Source of the DNA: Thinopyrum elongatum
Taxonomy: Eukaryota > Streptophyta > Magnoliopsida > Poales > Poaceae
Direction of reading: 5' to 3'
Assembly (NCBI GenBank): GCA_011799875.1
Contig: CM022298.1
Location: forward strand, 260,951,757-261,015,756
Length of the DNA: 64,000 nt
Below, piece after piece: positions 55,642 to 64,000 of this stretch (the stretch's first letter is position 1; the number at the start of each line of letters is the position of its first letter). The notes under the pieces were generated by a model that worked only from the letters and a program-made list of their open reading frames with translations, searched no databases and was not told where the DNA came from. A program made the translations under genes and the position numbers.

Positions 55642-57200
55642 CACTACAAAAAGTACCACTTCTGTGATGATATGTGTTTGTCATAGTAGGTCACGTTTTC
55701 TGTCATGCATGTACATCCATGACGATTTTATGACAGAATCAAGATAGTCATACATGTGCTGTCGTAGAAGTGTTCCATGACAATACCAAAATTATCATCA
55801 CGGAAGTGTCCACTTCCATGACGATAAATGGTGCGTCATGGAAGTGCTTTCGTCAAGGGTAACCGACATGTGGCATCCACCGTAACGGGTCGCCGTTAAG
55901 CTACCAGGTTTCGGTTTGGATCCGATAACTCATTAACAGCCAGGACCAATGGGGATTTTCCACGTGTAAAATCATCATTGGCCGAAGGAAACACATGTCG
56001 GCTCCTCGGTGGGCCAGATGTCGTCCATCCAATGGAGGAGACGTGCCTATGATATGTCGACACATGGTAGGGCCCAACAGAGGCCCATATAGGTTAAAAA
56101 GGCCGGCCCGGTCAAAGGCCCATAGTATTTACTCAGGTACTAGTGGGCCAGCCCACTAACGGCCTACTTAAACATGGCCCATTTATGGCCCAAAGTTAGA
56201 TCTGGCCCGTTAATTGTTCGCCGAGTATTTGGGCCCAATTACGGCCCAGTGACATTTCGGCCTATTAGAGGCCCGATGTAGACATGGGCCCATTTCAGCT
56301 CGCTGTGTCTTTCGGCCTAGGAATGGCCCGTGCTGCCCATGGGCCATATATGGTCCGACGCAACATCTGGCCCACTAACGGCCCATGATCAAGGTGGCAA
56401 TAGTTCAGCCCAATGTGAGTTTGGGCCTGTTAAAGGCCTGTCGTATAATTCGGCCCGTTGATGCCTCTACTAAGCTTTCGGCCTCTTAAAAGCCCATGAT
56501 ATCGATGGGCCAACTAAGGCCCGAGATATGTTTCGGCCTGGTAATGGCCCGTCATATAACTGGGCCAATAATGGCCCGGTCTACATTTTAGCCTGCTAAA
56601 GGCCCGTGGACGACTATTGAAAATTGAGGCCCAACATGCATTTCGGCCTGCTAAAGGCCCATGGTATCTTCTGGGCCGTAACAGGCTAGAAGAATATTCA
56701 GCCTGTTAATGGCCCGAAGCTACATGGGCCCAACTAAGCGCTGGGTCCACTAAAGGCCCAATTAAACTTTGGGCCGAATGTAGGCCCGTGTAAGTTGTGG
56801 GCCTGGCGTAAAGTGTGAAGGCCCCAATGGCCTTTCAGGCCCAAGAAAGTTGCAGGCCGGCCTAATTGTGGCCCGCTAAAATGCAGGCCCGTTAGAGGCG
56901 AATGTTCGGCCCGGTCGCCTACATCAGATTTTCGCCGTTTTTTCCAGATAGCGAATGATGGCATATACGGTGAGTAGTAGGAATTAAGAACAAACCTACT
57001 CTATACAATAAAGAAATTACGGCATAGTAACTTAGAAGAAACCTACACTATACAATAAAGGATTTATGGTATATTACATCCACTGGGCATCGAAGTTCGC
57101 CACCAGTGATCATAAAGCACAACGAAGAAGCAGATTACAAAAACTGGGTGCCATTGCAGCGTAACAAAATAATATTGAACCAAGACCACTTCCAGGACAG
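55642..57200. repeat. Terminal and subterminal repeats of CACTA E
   Basis: After the terminal repeat, paired blocks such as 'catgacgat' and 'tcatggaagtg' appear in both orientations (55680-55860). From about 56090 to 56930 a motif around GGCC (ggcccgt, ggcccat, tgggcc) recurs every 15-40 bases in both orientations, dozens of times. Such arrays bind the CACTA accessory protein in known elements. No gene in this stretch. Confidence 0.75.
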
Positions 57201-58520
57201 TTCAAGAAAGGTTAGCCTTGCGCGGGAGCTGCTGCGCAAGCTGCTGAGCAAGGCTGTGAGACTAGCCTAGCATGTCGGTCATAGCTTCCAGCTGTAGCTG
57301 TTTAGCAATGAGGTTCTCATTGGTGTTCTCCGTGATCTTCCTTAGAGATAGGACTTCAAGTCGAAGTTGAGTTGCAGAATACCTTTCTGCTTGAACTTGG
57401 GACTGAAGAAGTCGAACTGATTCAGACAGCGAATTCTATGAGCTTGTCTGACTGCTAGTCTCAAGTAACTTGAGCACTGCATCAAGACATGACTTTGGGG
57501 TTGTCTCGCTATCTTCAAGATGTTTTTCCTTCTTTGCTGCAATATATGTTGGGTTTGTCTCACAGCCTTCAGCAGACTTGTGCATGCCAGCAGGCATATC
57601 ACCCTGAAACAAGCAGAGAGATGACAGGTTTTGCACGTGTATAAACAAATATGGCAACTGTGCTGTCAATTCCATCCAATTTCAAATTAGAAAATAAAGA
57701 GTCAGTTCAAAATATCAATAGCATAATTTGGCATTGTTCATAATGCGGGGAGCATCACGACACTACTGGATTACCATGTCAACAAAACAAGCATAGATGA
57801 AGGGCAAAAATAATCATTGTATCTGTTTTGGTTAGTGTGCATGGCATGTTGTTCTTATCATCAGCCACATCAGTAAGATAAAATAGGAGATGACAAGATG
57901 CAAACGTGGGCTGCTTCGCCACACACTGGATTATAAATCCACAAAAACAAGCATACATATAGGGGATATTGAGTAATGTGCATGGTATGAATAAGGAATT
58001 TGATTTTACAACTAAAACTTGGAACTTACAGTTGTTGCGAACATGCATTTTGATAGAAACAGCAAACTAAACAGTAGTTGACGATAGGGAGTATGAGCAA
58101 ATTAAACGACAGTTGAGGATAAAGGCTTTATAAGGACTGACTTACATTAACAGTTAACACGAGCTCTATAATGCCATTCTCCATGTCAAAGGAAGGATAG
58201 CTCAAGAATTTCAGCAAAGAAACTTCTTCATAAGCATTGCCTCTACTCTGCATTTTGTAGAGAGTAATTATAGATATGATAATACTGGAAGGGATAGAGG
58301 ATAATGAAGATAAGATGCAGATTGATGCTACATAATCAACTACCAATCCCTGTAAGTACAAGCGTTACAGGACAAAATGTACTGAAAAGAGCAATGGGCT
58401 ACACTTCTGCACTGGCATTGTCTGTGTATTCAACTTTTTGGTAAGATTAAATATATATCTGATATTTTTTAGTAAATGGTGGGTGAGGGAGATAAGATGC
58501 AGAATGCTACACAATGAACC

Positions 58521-58604
58521 AATCCCTCCTTCCCATAATATAAGAGTGTTTTGTACACTGGTGTACTGTACAAAATGCTCTTATATTATGGGTCGGAGGG
58601 AGTA
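58521..58604. mobile_element. Stowaway-type MITE, 84 bp
   Basis: The left arm reads atccctccttcccataatataagagtg and the right arm is its near-perfect reverse complement ending ggtcggagggagta. The two arms form a hairpin almost to the centre (tgtacactggtgtactgtac). Typical Tc1/mariner-type miniature element of grasses, here in an intron of the CACTA E gene. Confidence 0.85.
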
Positions 58605-60200
58605 GCTGTTAATGTAAGTACAGTGATAGACGATGTTCAGTCCTTACAAGAGGACTACAGAGCTAAACCTCTTCAAAAGCATTGGGTTGATTCAATTTAT
58701 GTAAGAGTCGATACGGATCTTATAATGTCCACCAAATGGAGGATAACGAGGCTAACATGTGCAGTGATGCTACATAATCAACCAGCTATGAAAGTAAGTA
58801 TGGTCATACAGGGCAAGAGGTACTCACAAGAGCAATGCAGTGTGCAGTATAGTTGCGAGATTCTGTGGTCCCTTGAGAATGAATGTTCTTGTGCAAACAG
58901 TTTTCGTACAAGTGAGATGGTAAGGCACATGCAGAAATGTAGTTCAAATTGTGATGTGATATCATAGACAGTACCTTACGCTACAGACGAGACCAATGTG
59001 TAAAAAGATTATTCCAGTCACTGTCTGATAAATGTAGCACCGGAGACTTTACAGAAATTTCATTTAGAGGCTTGCCATCGAAGTGCGCTTGCCTTAGGTA
59101 GGAACGATACTTCATCAATGAGTGCTTGAAAAGCGCAACCAACCCTTGCTTGTCTTGACTATCCAGTTTGGTCCTCGCCTATTTAAAAGAATGAAATCTT
59201 GTGTCTTCTGTCAGCAGAAACATATGCACTAATTACCATGAATAACATTAGTACATTACTTACACGTAAGTTGCGGAGGAAGATTGGAAATTATTCTTTG
59301 TCTGTGGTATAATCTTTCCATGAAGGAAAGATGCGCACAAAGTTCCTGACAACAATATAAGCTTCGTCTTCTAAACTGGGAAGAAGTGGAACAGGGGTCC
59401 TATTTGCTGCAATTGGGCTCTCTCTCGTTCGAAAAGGGATTTGGCAACTGGATTTGGTGTACTCTTTGCTGGAATGGGAGTTTTGCGTCATAGAGATGGT
59501 GCTATGTCAACTTGCAACATCATACTATTTGCTGCAGTTGGGGTCTGCTGAGTTGGGGCATCAGAGATGATCAGTGTAGTAGGGCTACAGTCTGCTAGAG
59601 TTGGGGCCGTGTTTTGTGGGTCTGGTGATATTGCAACTACACCTAATGGGCTATTTGATTTATCAGGTGTCACTACCTTTTCCAAATACTTTGTTCGTGC
59701 TCCTCCGCGATCAGCAATCGCCCTGTTCCTTTTGAACATCTGATACACAGGAATAACATTTGAATGGATAAATACAGTATGATGACAGATGGAATATGTA
59801 CTGAAAATGGATAGAGGTAGGGCATATTCACATACACGATGTGTAAACTAAGCTAATGGCAGTGCAACAAAGTAGAAGCAATGCAAAGCATCAGTTGCAA
59901 GATATGTGCGACCAATATAACCTTGGAAAGTTAGAGCAAGCACCTTGATGGGTGAATAAGATAGGGCATCTGCCTCTGACTCCTCCACTAGGGATCTACA
60001 TTGACTTAGGTCTCCCTCTAGCTCAAAATCATTGTTAGGATCATATTCTGAGCACAAATCTGTAGGTGGAGAGCGTTTGCATTGCATTGCATCCGGACTT
60101 GATTTTAGTCCCATAATGCCAAGTTTGACAGCCATGGCATTGTTCTGCTTTATTCTTTTCATGCGTGCAAGCTCATAATCATTATGATGTTGTTCAGTAT

Positions 60201-60742
60201 CTGAGATTCATGAAAACATAAAAAGTAGTCAGATTATCTATGGAATGCATTGCGGATTCAACTCGGAGAGTGTCTCCCTACAAACCCCTGTGTATACAAA
60301 GTTCATCCCCCAACCGTGCTGACCAGACCACACACAGAAATACAAACCTCTTATGTCTCTATAATAGGCGGACACACATTTCAAAATGGAAGTAGGAACA
60401 TTAGAATCATATCAAATTCGTATTTGAACAAATAAACTAAGGAATTATGAGTGGCATAATGTTTAGCTTCAAGGGTGGAGTGCTGGTAGTGCGACACAAA
60501 GCAAGTAGGCAGATTGTATTCCATGTAAAAGATCATAGTCTATGTAAAAGATGGATATGAAACTTTCTTTCTATACAATGCAGTGTTCGTTGCCCACACA
60601 TGATGGAAGAGATCACACAGACAAATACTATTCACTCATGTCTGCAGTTCCAGTATTTTGAAATAGGGTGGTCCACCCTAAAAGAATATTGACAACAAAT
60701 ATGACAAGGCAAGCGTAGAGGTAGTGAATCAATCATTACTTG
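60201..60742. other. Intron sequence of CACTA E gene
   Basis: AT-rich sequence between the exon at 59944-60200 and element H. No supported frame. It continues after H at 63605-63767. Confidence 0.5.
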
Positions 60743-60759
60743 CACTACAGGAATCAGCT

Positions 60760-61175
60760 TCTTTGCCGTCCGCCACGGCGGACGGCAAAGGACCAGAAAG
60801 CTGACGGCAAACCTCTTTGCCGTCAGCCGCTGACGGCAAAGCTGTCCGGCACAATAAGCTATAGTAAACAGCTTCTTTGCCGTTTGCTTTCCCACAGCGG
60901 ACGGCAAAGATGCTTTGCCGTTGGTGGCTGACGGCAAAGAAAGTGGACGGCAAACAATTGTCGTTAGCCACATTAGGTGGCTAACAGGAGGCTTTGCCGT
61001 CGGCCTTGTGACGTCAGCAGACGTGTCATGCCACCCAGCGCTTTGCCGTCGACCACTGACGGCAAAGCTGTCTGGCCTTTGCCGTCCGCCATGGACGGCA
61101 AAGTGACCAAATGGGTCACCTCCTAGGTTGCACAAGTTGCTGCCACGTGGCCTCTTTGCTATCGGTGGCGGACGA
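60760..61175. repeat. Left subterminal array of TTTGCCGTC / GACGGCAAA in H
   Basis: About a dozen copies of tttgccgtc or its complement, often facing each other as short palindromes (ctttgccgtccgcc-atggacggcaaag). The same motif is at 63346-63575. Confidence 0.85.
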
Positions 61176-61435
61176 CAAAGTGCCTGTATTGTTACTGTTT
61201 TTTCTATTTTCTTTTATATCCCTGCATTTTCAAAAGACATGTATGATATATATAGATTCAACCTCAAATATAGCCCATGTATCCAACTTCTACAGTCCAT
61301 CAATGCAACCGAACACATAGGGTATTAAAAGATTCAATACATACATAGTTTCATGGAGTTCAGCCATATATGCATACATAGTTTCACATTGTTCATCAAT
61401 ACAAATGAAAACAAAAACTAAACACTAGCAGTCCA

Positions 61436-62443
61436 TCAATGCCACTTCCATGAAGTGAATGAAACCTGCAAAAATGGGAGTAAGAAAGTTAGAAGAAGAA
61501 GAAGACTAGAAGAAGAAGAAGAAGACTATAAGAAGAAGAAGAAGAAAAAGAAAGAAGTAGAAGAACAATAAGGAGTAGAAGATGGAGAAAAAGAAAGAAG
61601 AGAAAAAGGAAGAATAAGAAGATATTTTCTTCTTCTTCTTCTTTTCTCATTTTTCTTCTTCTATTCTTTCCTTTTCTCCTCTTCCTTGTTTTTCTTCTTC
61701 TTATTCCTTATTTGTGTCATTTTAGAGCTAACCTAGGTGATGATGCCATTTTTGAGCCAAGTTAGGTAAGTATAGCTCATTTTTTTTATCTAACTTAGGT
61801 AATTATGCCATTTTGGAGGAAAATAAACTAAGTATATGACATTTATGAGAGAACCAAGGTTATTATGCCATTTTTGAAATGAATAAGCTAATTATGTCAT
61901 AAATGAACTAAATAAGCTAATTATGTCATTTTGCAGGATAGTTAGCTAAGTATGTATTTGTTAAGCAGAACACTAGAGAAAACTTACCGTCATCACAACA
62001 AATGCGATCAAGATCGCAACTAAGGTAACAATTGATTCAACGGCATAATGATACCAAGCCTCATTATCAATGGCATATTTTCTAATCTTACTAATCTTCA
62101 AGCGCATTGCATCCATCTTCAAGCGCATTGCATCCATCTTGATCTTGTGATCATCGATGACATCGGCAACATACAACTCCAATTTCATCTTTTCTTCTTC
62201 AATTCTTTTCATTTTTTCTTTCAAATACTCATTTTCTTTTTCAACTAAATTTAACTTCTTGACAAGAGGGTCGGTTGCAATTTCCGGTTCACATACCTCC
62301 TACATAAAAATATCTCTATGTCAACTTGATGGGCATAATTGTCATAAATGCAAAATGCAACAAATAGTTATAAAAGAGAATATACCACATCCGAATCATA
62401 AACCGGACGAGGGCCGATGGGGACGGATATCAAGACGAAACAA
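61436..62443 (-). CDS. Spliced coiled-coil, single-membrane-segment protein of CACTA H (3' exons)
   Basis: Three minus-strand exons can be joined with canonical borders: 62386-62443 (VPIGPRPVYDSDV; acceptor TGTGTAG, donor GTATATTC), 61988-62299 (acceptor TTTTATGTAG, donor GTAAGTTTTC) and 61436-61465 (acceptor TTTTTGCAG, stop TGA). Phases agree and no stop intervenes. The middle exon codes LVKKLNLVEKENEYLKEKMK, a heptad-rich coiled coil, then HKIKMDAMRLKMDAMRLKI and a hydrophobic segment SIVTLVAILIAFVVMT suited to cross a membrane. Upstream exons are not identified. I recall similar ORFs in grass CACTA elements; the function is unknown to me. Confidence 0.6.
61480..61735. repeat. GAA-rich / TTC-rich inverted microsatellite
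   Basis: A purine tract of gaa and gaagaa repeats (61491-61620) meets a pyrimidine tract of ttc repeats (61626-61700) at aagaagatattttcttctt. The result is a long imperfect palindrome inside the last intron of the H gene. Confidence 0.8.
61735..61965. repeat. Degenerate tandem repeat around 'attatgccattttt'
   Basis: Five or six drifted units of about 40-50 bp contain versions of 'ttatgccatttttga' and 'aagttaggtaagtat'. They lie in the same intron. Confidence 0.6.
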
Positions 62444-62529
62444 CTACACATTTAAATCGAAAGATGAGTAACATAGCACTGTTATTTTTGCCATCAACCT
62501 AACTAAACATTTACAATAGTATGCCACCG

Positions 62530-62830
62530 AAATATATGTCATTAAGGGTTCCGTCGACGCCAAGGCACCCCCTAACCTAAATAGCCGTCATTTAGGGTTC
62601 CATCGACACCGAGGACCCCCCTAACCCGCTCGTCGTCCTCCTCCTCCTCCTCTTCTTCTTCTTCTTCCTCTTTTTCTAATTATTCTTATTTTATTCTTCT
62701 TTTTTCAGAACTAAACCTAAACCTAAAACTACACTAAACTAAACGTAAACCTAAAACTATAACTAAAACTAAAACTAAATCTTAACTAAAAATAAACCTA
62801 AAACTAAAAAAAAACAGAAAAAAGAGGAGG
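62530..62830. other. Upstream region of H gene
   Basis: It contains two drifted copies of 'cattaagggttccgtcgacgcc' (62540 and 62590), TTC/TCC runs, and a tract of 'aactaaaacta' repeats (62705-62810). No supported frame. Confidence 0.5.
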
Positions 62831-63335
62831 AGGAGGAGCTCACTTCAGGGGAGGGGGCGGCCGGTGCAGGAGGGGGGGCGGCCCGGTGGAGGGGGTTCGC
62901 CGCAGGGGATGGGGCGGCGCCGCGGCCTTCCTCACGGCGGGGCTCGGGTGGCCGCCGTAGGGGAGGGGCGTCCTTGGCCGGGCGGCGCGTCGATGTGGCC
63001 GCTGCGGTGGGCGATTTTGCCCTGGGCAGCTTCGGGGGGGGGGGCGCGGCATGTGGGAGCTGGGGACGGGGCGGTGATAGGGCGCGGTGGGGTTGGGGTG
63101 GGCGTCAGGGGCGCGGCGGGGGTCGAGGGTGGGGCGGCGGGCGCGGTGGGGGTCGTGGCGGGCCGACGGGGGTCAGCGGCGGCGGGGCGTGGTGGGGTCG
63201 GGTTCTGCGGCGGCGGGGGTCAGCGTGGTGAGGGTCGGGGGCGGGGGGGGGGGGGGGGGCTCGATGCGTGTTGGTCGGGGGAGGAGAGAGAGAGAAGAGA
63301 GAGAGGCATGGGGGGTGCACCGTTATTAACCATTA
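62830..63335. other. GC-rich, G-run region of H, probable upstream exon or promoter area
   Basis: Very GC-rich with many runs of four or more G on the plus strand, up to about 18 G near 63243-63260. Several long frames on both strands are low-complexity Gly/Arg or Pro products and I do not call them as genes. As the H gene is on the minus strand, this may be its 5' region. Confidence 0.45.
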
Positions 63336-63345
63336 GGTTTTAACA

Positions 63346-63575
63346 TCTTTGCCGTCCGCTAGATGACGTCAAAGAGGTGGGGGTGGCAGGCCGTTACATC
63401 AGTGTCGTCCATTGGACCCCACCCAGCTCTTTGCCGTCTGCTAGCTGATGGCAAAGAACTGGATGATGGCAAATTGTATCTTTGCCATCAGCTAGTTCTT
63501 TGCCGTCGGTTTTTCGCAAGAAGATGTCAAAAACCTTCTTTGCCGTTCACTAGCGGACGGCAAAGAACTGGCTGA
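63346..63575. repeat. Right subterminal array of TTTGCCGTC / GACGGCAAA in H
   Basis: Copies such as ctttgccgtccgct, ctttgccgtctgct and gcggacggcaaag, in both orientations, mirror the left array. Confidence 0.8.
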
Positions 63576-63840
63576 TGGCAAATTCCCTGATTCCAGTAGT
63601 GTTGTGAGCTTACTAGGACAAGTATGCAGAATTGTAATTGCAGTAAGAGACCGTCCAAAATCTAAATCAAGAAGTTGGTCTAGCACTTATTGTTTGCAAC
63701 TAATCGACGTGAATAATTGAATATCATATCACATGAGTAAGAAAGACAAGTAAAATTGTGAACAAACCTGGCCTACAGTAGTAATCTGGGTCAATGTCAC
63801 TATGACTAGTGTCTGTTCCAAGGGCTGGAATTTTGAAACC

Positions 63841-64000
63841 CTGTGAACTTTACAGGTACTAAAGATTATTGAAATATCTGAACCATTAAGTGTAGGTAGC
63901 ACTCAGTACACAACAAACCCTAATGACAGTCCTGCCTAATGAGTAATGAGTCAATTAGAAAATGGGTGATGAGGAGTGGCTGCTGAGTGTTGAGGACGTA
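63841..64000. other. Intron or upstream sequence of CACTA E gene at window end
   Basis: It follows the acceptor AG of the exon at 63768-63840. I see no further exon that I could support before the window ends. Confidence 0.45.

Larger units (their letters stand above)
60743..63601 (-). mobile_element. Small CACTA transposon H, complete, inserted in E
   Basis: Terminal inverted repeats CACTACAGGAATCAG (60743-60757) and CTGATTCCAGTAGTG (63587-63601) match at 14 of 15 bases. The target duplication ttg is exact (60740-60742 and 63602-63604). At 2859 bp it is too small for a transposase gene and shows none, so it is non-autonomous. It carries one spliced gene on the minus strand. Confidence 0.92.
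57202..63840 (-). pseudogene. TnpA-like (Transposase_24-type) gene of CACTA E, split by element H
   Basis: Exons on the minus strand with AG/GT borders and compatible phase: 63768-63840 (GFKIPALGTDTSHSDIDPDY), 59944-60200 (NDYELARMKRIKQNNAMAVK), about 59265-59739 (NRAIADRGGARTKYLEKVVT, then YIVVRNFVRIFPSWKDYTTD), 58981-59178 (YLRQAHFDGKPLNEISVKSP), 58146-58247 and 57202-57603 (coiled coil, VRLLQSQVQAERYSATQLRL). FDGKPLNE and the coiled-coil tail fit the accessory DNA-binding protein of plant CACTA elements. Stops at 59488, 59290 (Q to stop), 58981, 57433 and near 57267 plus a frameshift show decay. Element H sits in the intron after the 63768-63840 exon. First exons are outside the window. 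Confidence 0.65.
55642..64000 (-). mobile_element. CACTA (En/Spm-type) transposon E, right end outside window
   Basis: It begins CACTACAAAAAGTACCACTTC, a grass CACTA terminal repeat, within D's 3' region; the 3-bp flank is ttt (55639-55641). Subterminal repeats follow at 56090-56930. The gene content is on the minus strand, so this is the downstream end of the element. A MITE and a second CACTA element lie inside. I found no matching right terminal repeat for E before 64000, and no TnpD-type transposase (Transposase_21), which would lie further right. Confidence 0.82.

Noticed and set aside
58551..58967. 138-residue plus-strand frame downstream of the MITE
   Set aside because: It begins inside the Stowaway MITE and crosses intron sequence of the CACTA E gene; no domain visible.
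62864..63343. Gly/Arg-rich frame of 159 residues in CACTA H
   Set aside because: Product of G-rich sequence with no domain. It runs opposite the spliced gene and includes an 18-base G run.
55642..63601. Taking 55642 and 63601 as the two ends of one CACTA element
   Set aside because: The terminal sequences differ (CACTACAAAAAG versus CACTACTGGAATCAG). The second pairs with 60743 and has an exact ttg duplication.

Overview
The window is intergenic DNA from a large, repeat-rich grass genome, most likely a Triticeae species (wheat, barley, Aegilops or rye). I infer this from the repeat families, recognised from memory and not by a search: an Angela/BARE-1/WIS-type copia LTR, a Sabrina-like LTR, Tat-lineage and Del/Tekay-lineage gypsy elements, and two CACTA transposons of grass type. 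I see no convincing intact host gene, no tRNA or rRNA gene and no CRISPR array.

Layout. (1) 1-10364: two Angela/BARE-like copia internal domains joined by one shared LTR (1553-3319) and closed by a second LTR (8594-10364). (2) 10365-13071: a 2.7-kb island with no recognised transposon. It holds four diverged copies of a roughly 330-390 bp tandem repeat, a CA/CG microsatellite, a minisatellite and a possible acidic exon. (3) 13072-55641: a four-level nest. A gypsy element F (LTR 13072-13621) is split by a Sabrina-like element D (LTR 13789-14543 plus 48516-49182). D's LTR is split by a Del/Tekay chromovirus A (14544-48515, minus strand). A's left LTR carries two further elements: a Tat element B (14789-25491, minus) and a deleted Tat element C (27452-36658, plus). 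A's internal region carries a solo LTR G (42546-44248, minus). (4) 48516-55641: rest of D, with gag and protease but no reverse transcriptase or integrase, then an Athila-type ORF and a long 3' region. (5) 55642-64000: a CACTA element E whose right end lies outside the window. Inside it are a Stowaway MITE (58521-58604) and a complete small CACTA element H (60743-63601).

How the parts relate. Boundaries are supported by TG..CA ends, primer-binding sites, polypurine tracts and target-site duplications: C ggcct/ggcct, G ctcct/ctcct, B atgac/acgac, A tgatc/cgatc, H ttg/ttg. Nearly all gag-pol genes are broken, mostly by stops that look like C-to-T changes at CAG, CGA or TGG codons. This fits decay of methylated, silent DNA.

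The most interesting content is the extra genes these elements carry. B has an antisense gene with its own TATA box coding for a B3-like DNA-binding protein. C has an antisense, apparently spliced gene of the gypsy-type 'transposase' family. A has an extra ORF upstream of gag. D has an Athila-type ORF. H has a spliced gene for a coiled-coil protein with one membrane segment.
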